In this document: positions 1 through 6,024 of the stretch, one piece after another
Layout: the number at the start of each line of letters is the position of its first letter
Position numbering within the stretch: the stretch's first letter is position 1
DNA from: a virus
IMG/VR virus record: IMGVR_UViG_3300006332_000065
Coordinates: 1 to 23,660 of that record
Direction: 5' to 3' (one strand)
DNA length: 23,660 bases
Translations under genes and position numbers: made by a program
The notes under the pieces: generated by a model
Told to the model about the DNA's origin: nothing
What the model saw: the letters and a program-made list of their open reading frames with translations, nothing else
Databases searched by the model: none

Positions 1-426
1 TGCTGAGTCTACTTCATCGTAGAATGTCTCGGTTCCAGTCTGACTGGAGTAACGTGATCTCATTGCGAAGATCAGTCCAGTAGGACCAGACATTGGTTGA
101 ACACCAGCAACGTCATATGCCACCAAGTTAGGCATAGCACGACGGATTAAGCTGATGAGAACTGGGTCGAAACCAGCAACAGGACCAGCAGCAGCTGCAC
201 CACTACTGAAACCAGCAGCATTAACGTTAGAGTTAGTACTGTTTGTTGGTTGCTCAGTTAGCATTGAAGTGCCAGTTTCAAAGGCACTTTGCTCTCTTAA
301 AAATCTTTCTTGGTTTTCTAACAGGACGGCGGTAACAGATCGCTTATGTGAATCTGTAATCTTCTCTGAACCTTCATGGTCGAGGAGAGGAGCCCACTTT
401 TCCTGCAATTGTTCTGATTGGAACAT
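1..426 (-). CDS. 23: Major capsid protein gp23, N-terminal part (runs off the window)
   Basis: This is the precursor of the major capsid protein, which forms the hexameric shell of the prohead. Only the first 142 codons are inside the window and the frame is open to the edge. The start is the ATG at 426, giving MFQSEQLQEKW, with about 46 bases separating it from gp22. The ribosome-binding site is weak (AAAG close to the ATG). In T4 the gp21 protease removes the first 65 residues of gp23 after a glutamate. Here a matching (L/I)-x-E site is Leu56-Thr-Glu58, so the mature chain would begin QPTNSTNSNVN. The following PVAGFDPVL and LIRRAMPNL segments are typical of cyanophage gp23. Identity is supported both by the sequence and by its place after gp20, gp21 and gp22. 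A very similar junction is found in the 131-aa protein at 11186-11581. Confidence 0.95.
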   Translation of the reverse strand, partial: MFQSEQLQEKWAPLLDHEGSEKITDSHKRSVTAVLLENQERFLREQSAFETGTSMLTEQPTNSTNSNVNAAGFSSGAAAAGPVAGFDPVLISLIRRAMPNLVAYDVAGVQPMSGPTGLIFAMRSRYSSQTGTETFYDEVDSA

Positions 427-472
427 TTGCTTTAATTAATTGTGTTTACGTTTGATTTAATGTTAAATTCAG

Positions 473-1645
473 TTACTTGCTAACCATTGACATTGATTTT
501 AGGTATGCAGCCATTGACGCTGAATGTGTTTCAGGTGCGGCTTCCATTCCCTCTGAGAGTGTCTCGGTTTTAGCAGTTGTTGGAACATTATGAACTGATG
601 GGAAATAAGATTCCTTCAGTGTTTCCAACTTTTCACGATATTCTGTCTCACTTTCAAACTCTACACTTTCGGAAAGTGAAGCAAGTTTTTCCTTCTGGGT
701 GTCTGCAAGACCCTCAGAAACGGAATCGAAAATGCTATCTGCTGTTGCCCCCGCTAGGCGTTGGTTAAGCGAAACATTTTTCTCAATTTGCTCATTGAGT
801 TTTGTTTCCATATCATCTAGTTTTTCTACCATACTCTCAAGTACATCATATTTTTCTTCAGGGATTGATACATAATGTTCTTCAAAAAGACCTTTTAGAC
901 CAGTCATAAAGGACTCTGTGAGTTCTTCTTTAAGACCAGTTTCTACTGCGAGTTGGTTCTCAGTGAACCATTCGTCAGCAACATACTCAAGATAGGAATC
1001 AACACGCTCATTAAGTGCGCCTTTGATTTCCTCAACTTCCTCCAAGAGTCTTTGATCGTACTCAGCAGTAAGAACTTCCTTGATTTGTACAACCTTACCT
1101 TTAACAGCGGCTTCTAGGATAGTCTTTGCTTTTTCTTTAAACTCTTCGGAAAGTTCTTCACCTTCTACAAGAGCTTTAACATCTTCTTCGATGCTGATCT
1201 CTTCGTAATCAGGTGCTTCTGCAACAACTTCATCAGTTGCTACTTCTTCAACTACTTCCTCTTCGGATACTACTTCATCAGTAGTTACCTGATCTTCTTC
1301 GATTACCTCATCGGTAACTTCGGCATCCTCAGGTATCTTAACAGGAGTTGCACTTTTACCAGGTGCTTCTGCTTTCGCAGCTCCTTTATTAACAATGTCT
1401 CTAACTTGCTTAAGTGATCCACCTGCTGGTTTCAACTTAGCGGAATCGTTAGTAGGACTGTAATTATCAGGTGTAGGTCCACCTAGATCCTCTACCTGTG
1501 CTTGATTGCCAGGTGTTGAGACACCAGATGCATTGCTACCTGCTTTTGGAAGTGCTTCGTCTCCTGCTGCTGCGTTTGCATTAACGGCAGTTTTGGATTG
1601 CACAGTGCCTACTTCCATTTCCTGTAATTGTTTGTCACTAGACAT
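473..1645 (-). CDS. 22: Prohead core scaffolding protein gp22
   Basis: This is the main internal scaffold on which the T4-type prohead is built; in T4 it is degraded by gp21 after assembly. The protein has 390 residues against about 269 in T4. Residues 1-105 are low-complexity and rich in Ala, Gly, Pro and Ser. Residues about 106-170 are extremely acidic, with reiterated TDEVV/EE units. Residues about 170-330 are charged and helical, with coiled-coil character. The tail ends in AAYLKSMSMVSK, a motif-like end I associate with cyanophage gp22. The start at 1645 has a GGAG about 10 bases upstream, and a perfect TATAAATA box lies at 1687-1694. The position between gp21 and gp23 is canonical. The acidic N-terminal expansion accounts for most of the extra length. 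Confidence 0.9.
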   Translation of the reverse strand: MSSDKQLQEMEVGTVQSKTAVNANAAAGDEALPKAGSNASGVSTPGNQAQVEDLGGPTPDNYSPTNDSAKLKPAGGSLKQVRDIVNKGAAKAEAPGKSATPVKIPEDAEVTDEVIEEDQVTTDEVVSEEEVVEEVATDEVVAEAPDYEEISIEEDVKALVEGEELSEEFKEKAKTILEAAVKGKVVQIKEVLTAEYDQRLLEEVEEIKGALNERVDSYLEYVADEWFTENQLAVETGLKEELTESFMTGLKGLFEEHYVSIPEEKYDVLESMVEKLDDMETKLNEQIEKNVSLNQRLAGATADSIFDSVSEGLADTQKEKLASLSESVEFESETEYREKLETLKESYFPSVHNVPTTAKTETLSEGMEAAPETHSASMAAYLKSMSMVSK

Positions 1646-1686
1646 TTGTTAATACTCCGAATTGATCTGTAGTTAAAATCTATATT

Positions 1687-1694
1687 TATTTATA
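1687..1694 (-). promoter_or_regulatory. T4-type late promoter box TATAAATA upstream of gp22
   Basis: The minus strand reads TATAAATA here, an exact match to the T4 late promoter -10 element, 41 bases before the gp22 ATG in the 59-base gap between gp21 and gp22. In T4 this box is recognised by the phage sigma factor gp55. Confidence 0.75.
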
Positions 1695-1704
1695 AAGTTG
1701 ATGT

Positions 1705-2358
1705 TTACAATGAGTTAATAAACTCATTAAACAAATTTAATTTATGCTCTTCGAGTGCTTTTTGCTCTACCAGAGTGTCAATTTTTTTCTTAGTTTGAGA
1801 AGCAAGTTGCTCACGGAAAGTGTTTCCTTCCCATACCCACTCCTTACCTTCCATGATACCTTCAACGAAAGCATCAGGTGCTGATGGATCTGCAACGATA
1901 TCAGCAGCAGTTGCCAACATGAAGTCATCACCAACAACATTAAATCCTTCTTTGGTTGGTTTCAATGAACCAATGCCACGAGAAGAAACGCCCAGTTTAA
2001 CACCTTCCTTAATAAGTGAAGATGCAATTGAACCCATTGGTGTGTCGAGAATTTTCGCTCTACCAATGAAATTAGAACCGTGCTCTTTTAAAGAGACGAT
2101 TTTATGCGAAACCCTATCAAGATTCACAGTTGGACTATCGGGATGACCCAATTCTCCAAGTGCTCTACCAGATTGAACATTGGACTCGTTATAACGTCCA
2201 ACTTCTTTACGTAGAGTATCAATAGGATACATACGACCATTTCTGTTCGTAATGTTTCCTTGAAGGAAAATACCTTCAATATAAAGATTCTGCCTACCAG
2301 ACTTTAATTTCTCAGTAATAAACTTAACAGATTCAATTTCTTCTCTAATGAGTTTCAT
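1705..2358 (-). CDS. 21: Prohead core maturation protease gp21
   Basis: This serine protease sits in the prohead core and cleaves scaffold and capsid proteins after (L/I)-x-E during head maturation. The 217-residue length matches T4 gp21 (212). The N-terminal half carries IEGIFLQGNITNRNGRMYP, typical of the herpesvirus-like prohead protease fold. The catalytic His is probably His72 in LGELGHPDSP, and the nucleophile is one of Ser125/Ser126 in GVSSRG. The start ATG at 2358 lies 6 bases after the stop of the preceding 195-aa gene, whose last codons form a GGGGG purine run that may serve as its ribosome-binding site. No separate late promoter box was seen, so it is probably co-transcribed with that gene. 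Confidence 0.95.
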   Translation of the reverse strand: MKLIREEIESVKFITEKLKSGRQNLYIEGIFLQGNITNRNGRMYPIDTLRKEVGRYNESNVQSGRALGELGHPDSPTVNLDRVSHKIVSLKEHGSNFIGRAKILDTPMGSIASSLIKEGVKLGVSSRGIGSLKPTKEGFNVVGDDFMLATAADIVADPSAPDAFVEGIMEGKEWVWEGNTFREQLASQTKKKIDTLVEQKALEEHKLNLFNEFINSL

Positions 2359-2364
2359 TGGAAA

Positions 2365-2952
2365 TTAACCCCCAGTAATTTGAACTTGTTGACAATGAAC
2401 AAAACCTTCACCAGCAGCAGTTCCTTTAAGAGCAGCTGCTCTCCAACATGAAACTAATCGTGCATTACTTGATATACTAGTTTGAATTAAACTACTATTA
2501 GTATTAACGATAATTTCTACATTATATGGATATTCGTTATTAGGAAAATTAGCACGAGTATTAATCGACGATACCGTTGTAATTCCGCACAGATTTTTCC
2601 AATAAGGATCAGATGTATCTGTATCACAATCCGTTAGCATCACTGTTTGTCCTGGAACAAATTGTGATCCTTGACCTTCTGCCACTCTAAATGCAGTGGT
2701 AGTTCCAGTAGTTACTCCGACAACAGGTTGAGACCTTACTTGTCCAATAGAAAATACTGAGGGAACATCCCTTACTGCTAAAAAATCAGCAGTTGTTGCT
2801 GCCATATTAGGTGCAGTTGCAATAGCGACGTGAGCATGACTAGCTCCCACTGCTACCACTCTTATATAAGGAGTTTGTTGAGTGGTCGCTACAGAAACTG
2901 TATTAGCAGTATCTACTCTAATGTTAGGACCAACCGGATTTATAACGGCCAT
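2365..2952 (-). CDS. Virion-region protein of unknown function between the core proteins and gp21
   Basis: A 195-residue protein that I do not recognise as a named family. It is inserted in the prohead core/protease section, where T4 has only gp67, gp68 and gp21. It is rich in Val, Thr, Ala and Asn, with few charges and beta-type composition. Residues 36-70 contain VGASHAHVAIATAPNMAATT followed by a VRDVPSVFSIGQ segment, and residues about 93-108 contain GQGSQFVPGQTVMLTDC. There is no signal peptide or membrane segment. Composition and location suggest a virion or head-surface protein, but this is inference. It has its own perfect late promoter box (2979-2986) and lies just upstream of gp21, so late expression with head genes is likely. 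Confidence 0.75.
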   Translation of the reverse strand: MAVINPVGPNIRVDTANTVSVATTQQTPYIRVVAVGASHAHVAIATAPNMAATTADFLAVRDVPSVFSIGQVRSQPVVGVTTGTTTAFRVAEGQGSQFVPGQTVMLTDCDTDTSDPYWKNLCGITTVSSINTRANFPNNEYPYNVEIIVNTNSSLIQTSISSNARLVSCWRAAALKGTAAGEGFVHCQQVQITGG

Positions 2953-2978
2953 TATGGATACAAATTCATTGTCTTATT

Positions 2979-2986
2979 TATTTATA
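2979..2986 (-). promoter_or_regulatory. T4-type late promoter box TATAAATA upstream of the 195-aa gene
   Basis: The minus strand reads TATAAATA, 26 bases before the ATG at 2952. It begins immediately after the stop codon of the preceding 98-aa gene, in the 35-base gap between them. Confidence 0.7.
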
Positions 2987-2987
2987 A

Positions 2988-3284
2988 TTACTCTTCGGCC
3001 TGTGTATCTTGTGCAGCAGCAGTTTCACCACTAATTGCAGCCGCTGCATTAGCAACCGCAGCAGTAGCAGCTTGTTGGTCACCAAAAGAAGCTTGTGCTA
3101 CTTCGGGACGATATGTATCAACTTTCTCCGCAGACTTTGCAAAAAGCATATCTTTGATTTTATCACTTATATCAGATGGTGATTGATCAGCAATAATCAT
3201 ATCCATTAATTCTTGTTGCACATCATTAGCTACTTCATCAGCAGTTTCTTGATCCGCATTCATTTCAGTTTCAGTATCAGGCAT
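2988..3284 (-). CDS. Small acidic protein in the gp67/gp68 prohead-core position
   Basis: A 98-residue protein. The N-terminal 25 residues are acidic (MPDTETEMNADQETADEV). A middle amphipathic region has MDMIIADQSPSDISDKIKDM. The C-terminus is rich in Ala, Gln, Glu and Thr and ends QDTQAEE. T4 encodes small acidic prohead core proteins gp67 and gp68 between gp20 and gp21, and this gene occupies that position. I infer a core-scaffold role by position and composition, not by clear sequence identity. The stop is followed directly by a late promoter box for the next gene. A CATAAATA box lies 25 bases upstream of its start. Confidence 0.75.
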   Translation of the reverse strand: MPDTETEMNADQETADEVANDVQQELMDMIIADQSPSDISDKIKDMLFAKSAEKVDTYRPEVAQASFGDQQAATAAVANAAAAISGETAAAQDTQAEE

Positions 3285-3309
3285 TGTATTAAATGTGAGT
3301 AATCGTTAA

Positions 3310-3317
3310 TATTTATG
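3310..3317 (-). promoter_or_regulatory. Late-promoter-like box CATAAATA upstream of the 98-aa gene
   Basis: The minus strand reads CATAAATA, one base from the T4 consensus, 25 bases before the ATG at 3284. It overlaps the stop region of the upstream 95-aa gene, whose TGA is at 3313-3315. Confidence 0.5.
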
Positions 3318-3600
3318 TATCATTCCCACTAGGGGTAGAGTCATTACTAGATGCATCTACGTCATGATGGGTATAATTATAATCAGTAATCATAGCAAAT
3401 AAACGTCCTTTATACCAATCGACGAATTCCATTTCTTCTTTTGGTCTATCAGGTTCCCCTTGCCAAACAGTTTTATAATTATCAAGAGAACTGTATATCA
3501 TACGTACTTCTCTTATATTAAATCTTTGTTCAGCCCACCACTCCATGTCATCAGAATCTCGGCGGAAATCATAATCATCTTTCTTTCCACCGAGTCCCAT
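3313..3600 (-). CDS. Small protein directly after the portal, gp67-like position
   Basis: A 95-residue hydrophilic protein starting MGLGGKKDDYDF and rich in Asp, Trp and Tyr, with DDMEWWAEQRFNIREVRMIY in the N-terminal half. The Ser/Asn/Asp-rich tail ends SGNDT. I chose the ATG at 3600 because it overlaps the portal stop as TGATG and has GGAG 9 bases upstream inside the portal gene; a TTG one codon earlier is less likely. Coupling to gp20 suggests a job in the prohead core or the portal initiation complex, the role of gp67 in T4. No clear sequence match supports naming it gp67. Confidence 0.75.
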   Translation of the reverse strand: MGLGGKKDDYDFRRDSDDMEWWAEQRFNIREVRMIYSSLDNYKTVWQGEPDRPKEEMEFVDWYKGRLFAMITDYNYTHHDVDASSNDSTPSGNDT

Positions 3601-5309
3601 CAAATTTCTCCGCCTTTTGGTTTAACCAAATTAGCGTCAGATTGTGCAACAGAAGTATCAACTGCCATAGATCTTAAAGCAGCATCGGGTTCAGCTTCAG
3701 TAGCACCAAGTTGAGTTGGATCTACTGGTCTCATTCCACCACTACCTTCTGGATCCAACATCATATCCTGTTCAATTGCAGCAGGATCTGGAATAATACC
3801 ATCCTTAATTTCTTTCTTAATCAACTTATCCTGTTCAAGAATTTCATCATCAGATTGACGTAATACCTTACGACGTACCCAATCCTGAGAATAATACTTA
3901 CCAATATATGGTTCAGTAGTTGCAAGCAATGCTAATCTTTCATTTTGAAGTTCTGCTTCCTTTAATTCTGTGAAATGATTGTCATATAAAAAGTCATATT
4001 GTATATGCTCACGCATTGTTTCCCAATCTTCTGGGGTGACAATATTCTTTAAAATTAACTGAGTTTTAAGTAAATCATTAAACATTCCCGCAAATCTTTT
4101 ACGTAAACGTGCAACAAACTTACTAAATTTAACCTCATCTCTTAGTATCTCTGAGGATCTTCCCAGATTAAATCCTCCGTCTCCCTCCATTCTTGATGGG
4201 GGTACGTTGAGCGACCTATATAATTTCTTTTTGAAGTACTCAATATCCGTGATTTCACCAAGGTTTTGACCTCCTGGTAAAGTAGAAATTTCAGTTCCAC
4301 GACCTCCTTCCCTTCTAGGGAGCCAGAAATCTTCAAGCATTGCCATGTACTTCTTGTCATCGCGAACCTCCCCAGTAGCAGCATCGTAAACAAGTTTGTT
4401 ACGATATCTCATCATAACATCTCTTAAATACTGTTCTGCTTTTACTTTTGGAAGATTACCTACATCAATATAAAAAATTCTACGTTCAGGAGCACGAGAT
4501 AAACGATATATTACTAGGGAATCCTCAATCATTCTTAATTGATTGAGTGATTTAATTGCTTTATGAAGATATGAAAGTACTGATCCTTTATTTCTATCTA
4601 CTAAACCAGAGGTACAATATGCAATAGAATCTTTGGTCATTTTGATTCCAGCCATTCCACCCATAGATGAAGGACTACCTACGGGATACATTGCCTTAGG
4701 ATTGTAGATAAAGAATTCATCCATTTCTGGGAATTCAAAATCCTCTGGGTTATCACTGCGAGGAACGAGTGCCATCCCCATTTTATCCTTTTCATCCTTT
4801 CTTTGTTTTCTTACATAACGCATTTTCATTGCGTCAATATAACGCAACTCTTCAATACCAAGATGAGGATTCTTTAAATCAATTACTTTATGGTAATATA
4901 ATCTACCATCAATATACCAATTCCTATAAATTTCATGTGCTTTCGAGTCAAAATCTAATAATTCTTTAATATATTTAAATTCATCTCTAATCTTTTTTTT
5001 AATACCATCACTAGCATTAAGATTTGAAAGTTCTATTTCTACGGGACTATCATGACTATCTGCTACAATTGCTTCATTTACAATATCTTCAATTGCACTA
5101 TCACACTCTGGATGAAGTGCCATTTCTCGATAGCGTTTAATAAGTTCAAATTCAGTTCTATAAACACCTTCAATGTCAACATAAGAACCAAAAAAACCAC
5201 TACTCAAATAATGCTCTACCCCGTCCGCATCAGTTGGCGGAACGGGGGAAATAGCGTCTTTTGGTAGTTGATCGGTATCCTCTATCGAGAACCCAAATAA
5301 CTTAGCCAT
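3600..5309 (-). CDS. 20: Portal vertex protein gp20
   Basis: This is the dodecameric portal at the unique vertex, through which DNA is packaged and to which the neck attaches. The 569 residues compare with 524 in T4. Recognisable cyanophage-portal segments are VYRTEFELIKRYREMALHPE near residue 50 and DSAIEDIVNEAIVADSHDSP just after, with SRAPERRIFYIDVGNLPKVK near residue 275. A helical stem/wing region follows (SLNVPPSRMEGDGGFNLGRS). The C-terminus is extended and low in structure (DPEGSGGMRPVDPTQLGATE). The ATG at 5309 gives MAKLFGFSIED. The upstream gap contains a strong hairpin and promoter-like boxes, and the gene's end overlaps the start of the 95-aa gene. Confidence 0.95.
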   Translation of the reverse strand: MAKLFGFSIEDTDQLPKDAISPVPPTDADGVEHYLSSGFFGSYVDIEGVYRTEFELIKRYREMALHPECDSAIEDIVNEAIVADSHDSPVEIELSNLNASDGIKKKIRDEFKYIKELLDFDSKAHEIYRNWYIDGRLYYHKVIDLKNPHLGIEELRYIDAMKMRYVRKQRKDEKDKMGMALVPRSDNPEDFEFPEMDEFFIYNPKAMYPVGSPSSMGGMAGIKMTKDSIAYCTSGLVDRNKGSVLSYLHKAIKSLNQLRMIEDSLVIYRLSRAPERRIFYIDVGNLPKVKAEQYLRDVMMRYRNKLVYDAATGEVRDDKKYMAMLEDFWLPRREGGRGTEISTLPGGQNLGEITDIEYFKKKLYRSLNVPPSRMEGDGGFNLGRSSEILRDEVKFSKFVARLRKRFAGMFNDLLKTQLILKNIVTPEDWETMREHIQYDFLYDNHFTELKEAELQNERLALLATTEPYIGKYYSQDWVRRKVLRQSDDEILEQDKLIKKEIKDGIIPDPAAIEQDMMLDPEGSGGMRPVDPTQLGATEAEPDAALRSMAVDTSVAQSDANLVKPKGGEI

Positions 5310-5326
5310 AATTTATTCCAAGGATT

Positions 5327-5356
5327 TTAGACTATACTAATATTTAGTTAGTCTAA
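5327..5356 (-). other. Long AT-rich hairpin in the gp19-gp20 gap
   Basis: Bases 5327-5334 pair with 5349-5356 (8 bp), and after one bulged T at 5335, bases 5336-5340 pair with 5344-5348 (5 bp), leaving a 3-base loop. All 13 pairs are Watson-Crick. No U-run follows on the minus strand, so it does not look like a standard intrinsic terminator. It fills most of the gap ahead of the portal gene. It could act in mRNA processing or stability, or shape the promoter region. Confidence 0.6.
5341..5347 (-). promoter_or_regulatory. Late-promoter-like box CTAAATA upstream of gp20
   Basis: The minus strand reads CTAAATA, a variant that recurs before gp13, gp19 and the DUF192 gene. It is 31 bases before the gp20 ATG and lies at the apex of the hairpin at 5327-5356. 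Confidence 0.4.
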
Positions 5357-5385
5357 TTATAGCACATTATCTAGTTATGTGGGAA
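5356..5385 (-). promoter_or_regulatory. Host-type sigma70-like promoter candidate (TTCCCA-18-TATAAT) upstream of gp20
   Basis: The minus strand carries TGTGCTATAAT at 5356-5366, an extended -10 (TGnTATAAT). A weak -35, TTCCCA (4 of 6 matches to TTGACA), sits 18 bases upstream at 5380-5385 inside the last codons of gp19. The same 11 bases recur at 16150-16160. Function is unproven. Confidence 0.4.
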
Positions 5386-5986
5386 GAGTTGAACCAGTAT
5401 TTGCTTCATATCTAATATTAATAGATTGTACTGCAAATTCTACATCAAATTCTTCAAGAGTATCACCTGTATCATATGAAAGTGCAATATCACCAACAGT
5501 TACAGGCCAAATATCTACAAATTGATATGCTGCCAATACCTTACGGTCCTCGGTAGCAAGAGTAGTAGTTTTGGAAACTGTATCCTTTCCTCTACCTAAT
5601 TGCTTGACATATCCTTGTCTCATATAAGAATCGGGATCAGTAACACCAGTATTAGTATCGAGCTGTAAAATACCTTCACTCCATTTTTCCATTGCTCTTC
5701 TAATATCAAAGGCAGCATCATTAATAACAGTGATTGACCAGTTATCAATCGTTCTGTCTCCTGAAACTTTAAAATTACGACCTCTAAATGGAACATCAAT
5801 TGCTGCTATATTCTGAGCAGGTAGTCCCGTTGCTTTACATAAGAAATTTAAATTACCCTGAGCATTGGTATCCCCATTCCAATTTAAAGCAAATGGAACA
5901 TCGGGTATATCAACCTCGAATAAATTGGGTCTTGCACCGCCTCCTGCGAGGCGAGATTTAAATTCTGAAATCGTTTTTACGGCCAT
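5375..5986 (-). CDS. 19: Tail tube protein gp19
   Basis: This is the major protein of the inner tail tube, stacked as hexameric rings. The 203 residues compare with 163 in T4. Diagnostic features are the N-terminal FKSRLAGGGARPNLFEVDIP, the LPAQNIAAIDVPFRGRNFKV segment near residue 75, and TIDNWSITVINDAAFDIRRA near residue 100. These are characteristic of T4-type tube proteins. The end is a beta-rich EEFDVEFAVQSINIRYE. The start has one of the strongest ribosome-binding sites in the window, AGGAGG 10 bases before the ATG, as expected for a high-copy structural protein. It follows gp18 by 38 bases and has a CTAAATA box in that gap. Confidence 0.95.
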   Translation of the reverse strand: MAVKTISEFKSRLAGGGARPNLFEVDIPDVPFALNWNGDTNAQGNLNFLCKATGLPAQNIAAIDVPFRGRNFKVSGDRTIDNWSITVINDAAFDIRRAMEKWSEGILQLDTNTGVTDPDSYMRQGYVKQLGRGKDTVSKTTTLATEDRKVLAAYQFVDIWPVTVGDIALSYDTGDTLEEFDVEFAVQSINIRYEANTGSTLPT

Positions 5987-6008
5987 TGTCTTTTGATCCT
6001 CCTGTTGT

Positions 6009-6015
6009 TATTTAG
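6009..6015 (-). promoter_or_regulatory. Late-promoter-like box CTAAATA upstream of gp19
   Basis: The minus strand reads CTAAATA 22 bases before the gp19 ATG, in the 38-base gap after the sheath gene and just before the AGGAGG ribosome-binding site. Confidence 0.45.
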
Positions 6016-6024
6016 ATTTAATGG

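Noticed and set aside
155-439. Plus-strand open frame of 94 codons over the gp23 start
   Set aside because: It is the antisense of gp23 codons with no ribosome-binding site and low-complexity Ala/Pro content that follows from the MCP sequence.
473-1645. Acidic repeats of gp22 as evidence of a separate fused protein
   Set aside because: Acidic N-terminal expansion is in keeping with a scaffold, and no domain boundary or second start is visible.
5327-5356. Hairpin as an intrinsic terminator after gp19
   Set aside because: The stem has only three G-C pairs and is followed by AAAATCC rather than a T-run on the coding strand.
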